From Corynebacterium jeddahense (GTDB taxonomy: Bacteria; Actinomycetota; Actinomycetes; Mycobacteriales; Mycobacteriaceae): 64,000 nt of DNA. The stretch spans positions 248,001 to 312,000 of the forward strand of contig NZ_CP063194.1 of NCBI RefSeq assembly GCF_028609865.1, read 5' to 3'. A program made the position numbers and the translations under genes. Below are positions 1 through 7,724 of the stretch, in pieces (within the stretch, counting starts at the first letter, position 1; every line of letters begins with the position of its first letter). The notes below the pieces were generated by a model. That model saw nothing but the letters and a program-made list of their open reading frames with translations. It made no database searches and was not told the origin of the DNA.

Positions 1-1733
1 TCTACCTGCCGATGCAGGAGCAGAAGTGGGTGGACCCGGAAGTCACGGGGCTGAAGGACTTGTCGACGAGCGAGCGGCAGGTCGTCGTCACCGCCGTGGA
101 CACGATGGATACGACGAGCATGGGGTCGACCGCGGCGGCCCAGCAGCGCGAGCTCACCCCGTACGAGGCATTCGCCACCACGTTCGCCAAGGAGATGGGC
201 AACCGCAGTGTGGCCCAGATCGGGTTCGACGCGGTGGCGGACTTCTTCGGTGTCGACCCGAAGCTGACGCGCAAGGTCTTGTTCACGCCGATGGACGAAC
301 TCCTCGGCGTGAAAGATCTTGACCAACACGCAGCGGTGGGTAACCCGTCGACGAACGTCGCCGGCCAGCATGCCGTACAGGTTCACGACGAAGCGGTCAC
401 GACCATGACCGGTGCGGAGCTCGCGCGCGACCCGCAAATGTCGCACGCGTCCACCCAGGATGTCATCGAGCAGCCGAAGGTGCCCGAGTGGGGGCCGGGG
501 TTCTTCGCCCACGAGATCGCCCAGCAGGCGAAAACGATGGGCCTTGACCGGCTCGCCGCGAAGATCGGCATCGCGACCGCGCTCGTGGAGTCGGGTAACC
601 CAATGCAGATGTACGCGAACCAGGCGGTGCCGGAGTCGCTGTCGTTCCGGCACGACGCACTCGGCTCGGACTACGACAGTGTCGGCCTGTTCCAACAGCG
701 CAACAACGGCGCGTGGGGCACGGTGGCCGACCGGATGACACCGGCGTCGTCGGCGAAGATGTTCTTCGCCAAGCTACAAGGGTTCGACTACCACCAGATG
801 GACCCGGGGGCGGCGGCGCAGAAGGTGCAGGTGTCGGCGTTCCCCGACCGGTACGGGCAGCAGATGGCCGAGGCGGAGCGACTGCTCTCCTCGACCGGTG
901 TGTTCGACCGGGGTGGACTCGCACGAGGGATCGGATTCTTGCCGAAGGCGACGATCCAACCTGAGCGTGTTCTGTCCCCGCAGATGACCCCACTATTTGA
1001 GCGGTTCGTCGGTCTTCTGCCTGCCTTCATGGGCACGGTGGACACTGCTCGCGGTGAACTCCGTGAGTCCTATGCCGGCGGTGATGCCGGGTACGGTGCC
1101 CTCGCCGAGCTCTTCGGCGATGAGGTCGGCTACCGTCTCGCTGATGGGGCGTTCTGGACTGGCGGTCTCGTTGCCGAATTAGAAGAGGCGTTTGCTGGTG
1201 GAGACTTCGGCTATGCCTCCGCTGCCCACTTGCTGGGCGAGGAAACAGGTCGGGCGCTCGTTGATGAAGCCGCCTGGCTAGGCACTGCAGTCGACGAATT
1301 GAAGGCGGCGTGGCGCGGTGAAGACTTTGGTCTTGCCGCGACTGCGCGTTACCTCGGCGGCAACGAGTCCGCGGCCGCGCGTCTACTCGACGAATTGTCG
1401 TGGGCAGGTCTCACCGCCGAAGAGATGGAAGCGGCGCGCTACGGCGATGACTTCGGTCTCGCTGGCACGGCGCGCTATCTCGGTGGCAATGAACGAGCTG
1501 CCGGGGCAGCCCTTGACGCCGTGGGCGACACATTCCAGGCACTCGACGGCCTGGAAAACGTTGTCCAGCGCGCCGGTTCGACCGTGGTGATCAACATCGA
1601 CGGCCAGGAGGTCATGCGCCGCCGCCTCGACGAGGCGGAGGAACAGATCGACCTGCACACGGAGGAGATTCTGGGGCTGAAGGCTCCGCGTAGGCCGCGC
1701 CCGATGGCCGTGACCCGAGGAGGTGCGATGTGA
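1..1733 (+). CDS. Phage tape-measure / tail lysin protein, C-terminal part
   Basis: The frame is open to the left edge, so the 5' end is missing. A domain around residues 160-300 (counting from the ATG at 12) resembles the goose-lysozyme/SLT-like hydrolase embedded in actinophage tape-measure proteins: it has a likely catalytic Glu in ALVESGN (about residue 193) followed by YDSVGLFQQR. After it come four degenerate repeats of about 40 residues (1056-1530) and a short coiled region. Tape-measure proteins set tail length and the lysin domain helps locally open peptidoglycan during DNA entry. The stop overlaps the start of the next tail gene (ATGTGA). The order tape measure, tail, tail, spike is the standard siphovirus order. 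The role is well supported; the repeat function is unknown. Confidence 0.8.
   Translation, partial: YLPMQEQKWVDPEVTGLKDLSTSERQVVVTAVDTMDTTSMGSTAAAQQRELTPYEAFATTFAKEMGNRSVAQIGFDAVADFFGVDPKLTRKVLFTPMDELLGVKDLDQHAAVGNPSTNVAGQHAVQVHDEAVTTMTGAELARDPQMSHASTQDVIEQPKVPEWGPGFFAHEIAQQAKTMGLDRLAAKIGIATALVESGNPMQMYANQAVPESLSFRHDALGSDYDSVGLFQQRNNGAWGTVADRMTPASSAKMFFAKLQGFDYHQMDPGAAAQKVQVSAFPDRYGQQMAEAERLLSSTGVFDRGGLARGIGFLPKATIQPERVLSPQMTPLFERFVGLLPAFMGTVDTARGELRESYAGGDAGYGALAELFGDEVGYRLADGAFWTGGLVAELEEAFAGGDFGYASAAHLLGEETGRALVDEAAWLGTAVDELKAAWRGEDFGLAATARYLGGNESAAARLLDELSWAGLTAEEMEAARYGDDFGLAGTARYLGGNERAAGAALDAVGDTFQALDGLENVVQRAGSTVVINIDGQEVMRRRLDEAEEQIDLHTEEILGLKAPRRPRPMAVTRGGAM
1056..1530 (+). repeat. 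Four ~40-residue tandem protein repeats in the tape-measure protein
   Basis: Four consecutive units follow the pattern EL-x-x-A-x-x-G-x-DFG-x-A-x-x-ARYLG-x-E-x-x-x-A-x-L-x-DE-x-x-W. Units 3 and 4 share DFGLA and ARYLGGNE almost exactly, while units 1 and 2 are more diverged, suggesting stepwise duplication. The repeats sit between the lysin domain and the C-terminus. Confidence 0.75.
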
Positions 1734-2572
1734 CAACCCCACAGCTGACCCACTCGTGGGAGGGGGACTACAAGATCACCCTGTCCAGTGGCCAGCAGGT
1801 GCTCAACATTGCGACGCCGCACGGCCAGGAACGTGCCGACCAGCCCGTGATGCTGCTCCAAGGTGGCACGGACGGGTTCAGCGTGAAGCCCGACCTGACG
1901 CGCCGGGCGACCGTGAACAAGTACGGCGAGCGCGTCGTCGGCAAAAAGCTCCCGCCGTTCGGCGGCACCATGAAAGTGGTGGTCGGCAACCCCGCGCTGC
2001 GGGTGCCGCTGGCGCACATCGACCGGCAGTGGCGCCGCACCTGGTCCCCGTTCGTCGACACGGTGTGCACGGTGACGGCGACGGACGGCGGGAACGCCTG
2101 GGCCCGCTTCCGGCTCGTGTCCATGACCGACGTGCCGAACAACCTGCGCGGCCGGCCCTCCTATCCGTGCGACGTCTCGTGGTCGTGCCTCGATGGCGTC
2201 TGGTTCGGCAAGTCCCGCACCTACACCGGCTCGGCGGAAGTGCGCGACACCTCCGACTCGGGGCTGTCGCCCATCGTCTCGCTGGAGTGGGACACCAGCC
2301 AAGACCTGGCCGTGACGTTCCCCGACGGCCGGCGGGTGTCGTTCGCCCGGTCGTCGTACACCGGCAGTCTCCCGTCCGTGGTCCGGTTCAATATGGAGCC
2401 AGGGATGATGGGGCAGCCCACGGAGCCTGGCGGGGCAACGATGTACGAATTTTGGCCCGTGCTCGAGGGGAAGATGCGCGGCGTCGAGCTCACGCCGCGC
2501 GAGGCGTCGTATTGGAACCTGTCGGGCTGCACGCTGCGTGTCACGCCTCGCTACCTACACCCGTGGAGGTGA
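1730..2572 (+). CDS. Phage distal tail-type protein
   Basis: A 280-residue protein starting at GTG, coupled to the upstream gene by a 4-bp overlap and preceded by GAGGAGG. Size, composition rich in beta-type segments, and the position directly after the tape measure match siphovirus distal tail (Dit-like) proteins, which form the hub joining the tail tube to the baseplate. No catalytic motif or membrane segment is visible. The call rests mainly on gene order; similarity to named families is inferred. Confidence 0.65.
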   Translation: MTTPQLTHSWEGDYKITLSSGQQVLNIATPHGQERADQPVMLLQGGTDGFSVKPDLTRRATVNKYGERVVGKKLPPFGGTMKVVVGNPALRVPLAHIDRQWRRTWSPFVDTVCTVTATDGGNAWARFRLVSMTDVPNNLRGRPSYPCDVSWSCLDGVWFGKSRTYTGSAEVRDTSDSGLSPIVSLEWDTSQDLAVTFPDGRRVSFARSSYTGSLPSVVRFNMEPGMMGQPTEPGGATMYEFWPVLEGKMRGVELTPREASYWNLSGCTLRVTPRYLHPWR

Positions 2573-2578
2573 TCACCC

Positions 2579-4216
2579 ATGCCGACGCTACCGACTAGAG
2601 CGGAGCGCGAGCAGATTGTCCGCACCCGCGGCCAATGGGTCGGCGTGCTCGACCGCGACTTCCAGTTCGTCATGGAGGTCGAGGATTGGCAGTCCGCATC
2701 GTGGGGTGAGGTCTACCAGGACACCGCGAACATGCAGATGGTGTTGCCGGGCGAGATCGCGCCGGGCGTGCAGAACCCGCTCGTGCGGTGGCTTCTGCAG
2801 ACCGGGTCGAGTGACCCCGACGGGGTGTTCCACGATGCGGTGACGATTGTGGTGGAGCGCCGCGGCTACAACGGCAACCTCCGCCGCTTCTACCGGATCC
2901 TCGACATCATCCCGGAGGGTGGCAGGGACTACCCGGAAACCGTCACTGTGACGGGGCTGGACGGTATCGAGTACCTCAAGCACTTGCCCTTGTGGGCGGA
3001 CCCGTCGACCCGCTCCAAGGTCGTGCAGATGCAGTTCGAGGACAAGCAGCAAGGCTCCGCCGAATGGGTGTCCCGCAAGCTGGTTGGCCGCAACCTGATC
3101 GGCTACCAGCAACCGGGCATGTTCCACCAGCTTTTCGACGGCTCCGCCACGGGCCTCACCGCCCTGACGGACGGGTATGACAATCCGAAGCGGTGGCGGG
3201 CAATGGTGCCGGAGATGCACCGGATCATCTGCTCGCCGATCTCCTCCGGCCTGCCGTCCGAATGGAGCGTGGTGTGCGCCCGGTGGGATAACGCGTTCGA
3301 CCTGCTGCGGCCGACATGGGAAGCCGCCGGCATCCTCCCCATCGTGTCGTTGTGGCTGCCGGGGGACTATCAGCCGTTCCCCGACCACACCACGTTGACG
3401 TTGCCGACGGTGGTGGTGGACTTCCGTCCCGTGTCCATGCTGTCCGGCGCGCGCACCTTAGCCGGGCAGGGCATCCGCTCCCTCACCCGCAAGATCGACG
3501 CCGGAGACCAGATCACATCGGCCACCGAGTTCTCGGACGCCGCGACCCCTACTAGGGCTGGGAAGAAGCCGTGGGTCGTGTTCGACTGCGACGAAGCGCC
3601 AAAGGTCACCTTGCGGAAGTCGACCGACTCCCGCTTCCTCGTCGGCGGGAAGTCCCCGAAAGTCGTCAACACGACGGTGAAAGCAGCGATCAAAGGCGCT
3701 GCGGCGTACATCATCTCGTTCATCCCCGGCATCGGCCCGCCCGTGGCAGAAGCGATCCGCACCGGCGGCGACATCCTCGCGGATCTCTCAGCCGACCATT
3801 TCCTGAACCTCAACGAGCATATCGACCGCGACCGACAACGCCGCCACGGCCGCTCCGGCTACCTCGCCATCGCCAAACAGGGCGAGGCGAACAGCATGGA
3901 GTCCATCCAGAAGGCCTGGCAGGCCAAGACCGAGACAAACGGTGGCCTGTCGGTCGAGTTCGCGATTGCCGATGCCTACCCGTACCTGCCGGGAAGGGAC
4001 TTCCAGCTCGGCGACACCGTCGGCTTCGTCGCCTGGGGGGAAGTCTGGGCCGCATACGTCTCCTCAATCGAGTGGACGTCCGCGCCGGGCGAGCCGGTCG
4101 GGTTCACCGTCGGGGTGGGGGATGTGCGGCCGGTGCAGGACCCGGAGGCACTGTTCGCTTCGAACGTCGAGACAATCCGGGGCCGCCTATCTCGATTGAC
4201 GTCAACTGTCGACTAA
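2579..4216 (+). CDS. Phage tail protein, ReqiPepy6 Gp37-like
   Basis: A 545-residue protein starting at ATG after GGAGGTG. The N-terminal stretch with GVLDRDFQFVMEVEDWQSA, then a long middle part and a C-terminal segment LGDTVGFVAWGEVWAAYV, matches the pattern of the Gp37-like minor tail proteins of actinobacterial siphoviruses, which probably form the tail-tip hub (Tal-like). A hydrophobic stretch around residues 370-400 (KAAIKGAAAYIISFIPGIGP) could be a membrane-interacting segment used during infection. It lies between the distal tail gene and the accessory baseplate genes in one co-oriented block. Confidence 0.7.
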   Translation: MPTLPTRAEREQIVRTRGQWVGVLDRDFQFVMEVEDWQSASWGEVYQDTANMQMVLPGEIAPGVQNPLVRWLLQTGSSDPDGVFHDAVTIVVERRGYNGNLRRFYRILDIIPEGGRDYPETVTVTGLDGIEYLKHLPLWADPSTRSKVVQMQFEDKQQGSAEWVSRKLVGRNLIGYQQPGMFHQLFDGSATGLTALTDGYDNPKRWRAMVPEMHRIICSPISSGLPSEWSVVCARWDNAFDLLRPTWEAAGILPIVSLWLPGDYQPFPDHTTLTLPTVVVDFRPVSMLSGARTLAGQGIRSLTRKIDAGDQITSATEFSDAATPTRAGKKPWVVFDCDEAPKVTLRKSTDSRFLVGGKSPKVVNTTVKAAIKGAAAYIISFIPGIGPPVAEAIRTGGDILADLSADHFLNLNEHIDRDRQRRHGRSGYLAIAKQGEANSMESIQKAWQAKTETNGGLSVEFAIADAYPYLPGRDFQLGDTVGFVAWGEVWAAYVSSIEWTSAPGEPVGFTVGVGDVRPVQDPEALFASNVETIRGRLSRLTSTVD

Positions 4217-4223
4217 GGAGGAA

Positions 4224-4820
4224 ATGATGAAGCTCTACCCGTTCGACGTGCCCGAGGGCGCGCACCCGCTTAGCTGGGTGTTCTATGGCTTCGGCCTAGA
4301 CGCCACCACCATCAACCAGCTGTGCCGTCACCTATTTGACGACTTGGGGGCGCGCTTGGAGACCCCGGAGCCGCGAGAGGTGACGTTAGCGTGGGCGGTG
4401 GACTGGCCACTCGACGTCTCCGCTCGCGAGGTCGTCAGCGTTGGTGACGACCTAGACGAAGGCGTCGGGTTCGACACCGCCGTCACCCTCACCAGTGGTG
4501 CGCTGCCCCCCGGCATCAGGCTCGTGCCGCACACTGGCCGGCTTGTCGGCACGTTCAAACAGGCTGGCCTGTACCAGGCCACGTTCCGCCTCGGCCCGAA
4601 GCTCAAGTATGACCCGCTCGGCGGGCCAGGCGGACCGGGGGCTGCCGGCAAGTGGATACCCATCGACCAGCCACGCCAAACCCCGCCAACCGGCGCCGCT
4701 CCGGCCCGCCAACTCGAGGACATGGACCTCCAAGAGCTCGAGGACGTGATTGTGCGGGCGCAGGCCGCACAGCGCGCCAAAGCCATCCACCTGGCAGAGG
4801 GCGGTGCGCGTGGGGATTAA
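4224..4820 (+). CDS. Phage minor tail/baseplate protein with putative Ig-like (He_PIG) fold
   Basis: A 198-residue protein with a strong ribosome site AAGGAGG before the ATG. Residues about 80-130 read like a putative Ig (He_PIG) module: ALPPGIRLVPHTGRLVGTF then a GLYQATF strand. A Pro/Gly-rich linker follows and the C-terminus is a charged helix (LEDMDLQELEDVIVRAQAA). Such modules often mediate weak glycan contact in phage tails. Its stop overlaps the GTG of the next gene by 11 bp. Function is inferred from fold and place only. Confidence 0.6.
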   Translation: MMKLYPFDVPEGAHPLSWVFYGFGLDATTINQLCRHLFDDLGARLETPEPREVTLAWAVDWPLDVSAREVVSVGDDLDEGVGFDTAVTLTSGALPPGIRLVPHTGRLVGTFKQAGLYQATFRLGPKLKYDPLGGPGGPGAAGKWIPIDQPRQTPPTGAAPARQLEDMDLQELEDVIVRAQAAQRAKAIHLAEGGARGD

Positions 4821-5388
4821 GCCGTTCGGCGACAACGACTCTGTCACGGACACTCGCCAGGAGCTCGCCGAAGATCTCGTGGCCACGGTTGAGCAGGTCG
4901 GCGCCCAAGCAGGCCAGGTGCAGGCCGAGATTTACGCGACTGCGCAATCGGCGAATACGAGTGCGGGGGAGCTCGCAGCTCGGGTGAAAAAATTGGAGGA
5001 GCGACCCGTTGTGCCGGATGATGTGGCGACCACACGCTACGTTGACCAGGCAGTAGCGAACATTCAGCGACTAACCCCTATTGTGCTCACCGGGTCGCGC
5101 ACATCGAACGGGTGGGTGCAATTCAAAGCACCGCCAGGCACACGCTCCACATCGACGGCAGCGTACCCACCTGCGGGCAAATACCTCGTACTGGTCGAGG
5201 CCACAGGCGTAGCAGCAACCTCAAATCTGCGCATAGCAAAAAACGGGGAGCCAACCGACTACCTCGTAGGCACGCAAGGGCGAACGTTCGCCACCGCCAC
5301 GATCACCTCCGAGCACTGGCTTCAATTCTGGGTCACTCTCGACAACACCACCCCCGCGTCCGTGACCATCACCCTCCTCCCGCTGTAG
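4810..5388 (+). CDS. Phage tail accessory protein, coiled-coil plus C-terminal beta domain
   Basis: The chosen start is the GTG at 4810 (reading MGIKPFGDND), placed after AGAGGG and overlapping the preceding stop; a GTG at 4804 is the alternative. The protein has 192 residues. The first 70 are helical and coiled-coil-like (VEQVGAQAGQVQAEIYATAQ), the rest is rich in beta and Thr/Ala, as in trimeric fibre or receptor-binding subunits. It sits just upstream of the spike and is separated from it by a hairpin. No catalytic motif was recognised. Confidence 0.55.
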   Translation: MGIKPFGDNDSVTDTRQELAEDLVATVEQVGAQAGQVQAEIYATAQSANTSAGELAARVKKLEERPVVPDDVATTRYVDQAVANIQRLTPIVLTGSRTSNGWVQFKAPPGTRSTSTAAYPPAGKYLVLVEATGVAATSNLRIAKNGEPTDYLVGTQGRTFATATITSEHWLQFWVTLDNTTPASVTITLLPL

Positions 5389-5411
5389 CGCCTAACGACA
5401 CACGAACTTTC

Positions 5412-5440
5412 AGCCCACCGGCACGCGTCAGGTGGGCTTC
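5412..5440 (+). terminator. Short hairpin between tail genes
   Basis: AGCCCACC (5412-5419) pairs with GGTGGGCT (5431-5438) over an 11-nt loop and is followed by TCTC. It lacks a good T-run, so it may be a weak terminator or a processing hairpin that separates expression of the spike. Confidence 0.4.
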
Positions 5441-5461
5441 TCGCATGAATGGAGAACAATT

Positions 5462-7396
5462 GTGGCAACCACTATCACGCTATCCGGCCGACTTTCCGAT
5501 GTCACAGACCGGAGCATTGAATCCGTAACCAAGGTCACGGTGAAAGCACCAGCGTACCGCCCTGGGCCCGACGTTGACATCATCACTTCTCAGCCCGCAG
5601 TGGTCGACGTGCCTAACGATGGGCGAATCACCCTTAATGTTGTGGCTGGGGTCGGATGGCTGTACCTGGAAGGCGACGGCTGGACCGACAGCATTCGGTT
5701 CGTCGCTGCTACTGGCATGACTACACTATGGGAAGCAGTGGTCAACGCGCTGCCGAACTCTGCAATGCTCGCGGATCTCTTGGAGGGGATGCAAGCCGCT
5801 GGCATGGCGATAGAGGAAGCTAAGCGCAAGGCCCTTCTGGCGCTTCGGGAAGAAGCTGTAAAAGCGAGCTTGACGTGGAATCGTGGCAAGCCGCCGCAAG
5901 GAGAATCCCCGGAGCAGTGGGAAAGTGGGCAAGGCCGGCAGGGGATTTGGGACATTCCAGATTGGAGTAGCATCACCGTTCTGAAAAACCTAGGGTATAA
6001 CCCGCCCGCGGACATGACACCGCATTTCCTCATGCACATGGATAGGAGCTTGTCGGGCGCGTCAGGCTCTGTTCAGATTGCTTACACAGCCGACGGTAAG
6101 GCAACGCTGTACAAGAGGTCCAGAGAATATAACAAACCATGGGGACCGTGGGGCCGGTTCAATGCGTTTGGAACCGGAAACGCCTTGGACTTTCGGGGGG
6201 ATATAGCGGCAGCGGGAAAGACTCCAAATGACTTAACGGGTGCGGATAACGGTGTGTGGATGGTGACCGATTGGGGAAACTTACGCTATGCAGCCGCTCG
6301 CGGATACCAACCTCCACTTGACGCAGCACCTCATATGATCCGCCACGAGGAAAACTCGAATACTAAGCAGGCGATCCAAACTGCAACGTACATTTTCCGT
6401 CAGACGGGAGAGCAGTTTATCCGTACCAAGGTGTACGGAAAGAGTACTTGGTCGCAGTGGCAGCGGCGTGACACTACCGATCTCTCGGCGACGAACCGAA
6501 CAGCGGTGCTGGCTATAGGCGACTCATGGGTGGAAGGCGGAGCGAACAATGTTCTGTGGACCGACGGTGCAGCGTGGGCAGACAGACTCGCACAGGAACT
6601 CGGGGTAGCGGTAAAGAATGCGGGTAAGGGAGGTGCGGTTGTAGATGAGACCGCCCTCGCGGTAGGTGCGCGCCGGACATTCCTCAAAATCAAGGGTGGA
6701 ATAATCCCCGGTGAGGGCGAGAGCGTCGAGGTGACACTGAACTGGTCACCGGCAATTAGATCGCCTCGGTGGTTCTCTGCAGAAGGATTCTGCGCAGGAG
6801 CTCGAGTATTCCTCGAGCAGAATGGCGTGACTGGTGCGTGGACGTTGAGGCGTGGAAAAGACAAAGCGTTGAACGGGATGCCTTTGACTGTGGGGGACGG
6901 GTGGATTGAGTGGCAGTCCGGTCTCTCGATTACATACGGATCGTGCCCGACGATTCTCCACATCGGCATCAACAACACAGGCGGCACTAGGGGTCCGCAT
7001 CCAGAAATGATTGATCATGTGGTGGCTGGGATTGGGCAGATTGTAGATTCCAGACCAAATCGAGCACACGACATCATCGTCATGTCCATCACTCCACACT
7101 ACGGGAAAAAGTACAGCTTAGATGTTGTCACCGAGATCAATGCCCGTTTAAAGGCAGCGTACCCCCGGCAATTCTTCGACAACTTCGGATTCCTCAAGGA
7201 CCTTGGCGATGCTGGCGCAATGCAAATGGCGGGACTGACGATCACCGACGGCGACCGGGAGGACGTTGCGAATGGGTTTGCCCCTCGCTCGCTCTACCCA
7301 GCTGGCGAAGTCGTTCACGTTGACAAGCCAGCCCACGCTGCTATCGCGAAAAAACTCGCCGAGTTCATCCGCAACCGCGGCATGGTCGCTACCTAA
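5462..7396 (+). CDS. Phage tail spike/fibre with pyocin-knob-like region and SGNH hydrolase domain
   Basis: The start is taken at GTG 5462 (MATTITLSGRL) after GGAGAAC; an upstream ATG at 5432 lacks a ribosome site. Of 644 residues, the N-terminal ~150 look like a tail attachment domain with a helix. Residues ~150-340 contain two WG-rich segments (GIWDIPDWSSI, GVWMVTDWGNL) typical of pyocin-knob modules. The C-terminal ~290 are an SGNH/GDSL esterase: GDSW with Ser about 355, an ILHIGINN block, and a terminal HVDKPAH with the likely catalytic His. It probably binds and de-esterifies a cell-surface polymer during adsorption. Codon use is visibly less GC-biased than in neighbouring genes, suggesting recent exchange of this host-range gene. 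Confidence 0.8.
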   Translation: MATTITLSGRLSDVTDRSIESVTKVTVKAPAYRPGPDVDIITSQPAVVDVPNDGRITLNVVAGVGWLYLEGDGWTDSIRFVAATGMTTLWEAVVNALPNSAMLADLLEGMQAAGMAIEEAKRKALLALREEAVKASLTWNRGKPPQGESPEQWESGQGRQGIWDIPDWSSITVLKNLGYNPPADMTPHFLMHMDRSLSGASGSVQIAYTADGKATLYKRSREYNKPWGPWGRFNAFGTGNALDFRGDIAAAGKTPNDLTGADNGVWMVTDWGNLRYAAARGYQPPLDAAPHMIRHEENSNTKQAIQTATYIFRQTGEQFIRTKVYGKSTWSQWQRRDTTDLSATNRTAVLAIGDSWVEGGANNVLWTDGAAWADRLAQELGVAVKNAGKGGAVVDETALAVGARRTFLKIKGGIIPGEGESVEVTLNWSPAIRSPRWFSAEGFCAGARVFLEQNGVTGAWTLRRGKDKALNGMPLTVGDGWIEWQSGLSITYGSCPTILHIGINNTGGTRGPHPEMIDHVVAGIGQIVDSRPNRAHDIIVMSITPHYGKKYSLDVVTEINARLKAAYPRQFFDNFGFLKDLGDAGAMQMAGLTITDGDREDVANGFAPRSLYPAGEVVHVDKPAHAAIAKKLAEFIRNRGMVAT

Positions 7397-7409
7397 GCAG
7401 GAGGACATC

Positions 7410-7674
7410 GTGTTTTTACCGCTCAAACGTGGCACGTTCAACCTTGCGTCTGAATTCGGACCGCGTATTAACCCCGTCACCGGACGCCAAGAAGGCCACT
7501 CCCGCGGGGTGGGGGACGATGGTGAGTTTCCATCCCGAAGTGCTCGGTGGGGAAGGCAAAGTAGGTGTCGATGAGGTCAAGGACTTTTTGCGTTGGCTGG
7601 CAAGGAAACGTGATGAAGGGAAGATCACCCTGTTGACGCTTCGAGACATTGCATTCGCTCAACCCGCCAGCTAA
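7410..7674 (+). pseudogene. Deletion scar: N-terminus of an M23 peptidase joined out of frame to a hydrolase C-terminus
   Basis: A good ribosome site (GCAGGAGG) precedes GTG 7410. The frame begins like an M23 endopeptidase (FLPLKRGTF, then SEFGPRINPVTGRQEGHS), but breaks off at about 7500 just before the first zinc ligand would be expected. From about 7500 a different frame encodes the end of another protein (MVSFHPEVLGGEGKVGVDEV ... ITLLTLRDIAFA), which looks like the tail of a deacetylase-type phage hydrolase. The best reading is that an internal deletion removed the catalytic parts of two adjacent genes. Neither frame can make a working enzyme. A 54-residue out-of-frame peptide could still be translated from 7410. 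Confidence 0.7.
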
Positions 7675-7698
7675 GCCCCGCAACCGCGGGGCTTTTCT
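7673..7698 (+). terminator. Rho-independent terminator before the endolysin
   Basis: AAGCCCCGC pairs with GCGGGGCTT over a 4-nt loop, followed by TTTTC. It overlaps the stop codon of the broken gene, so the lysis genes probably need their own promoter or readthrough. Confidence 0.75.
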
Positions 7699-7724
7699 CA
7701 TGCCCAAAAACAAAGGAGGCCACC

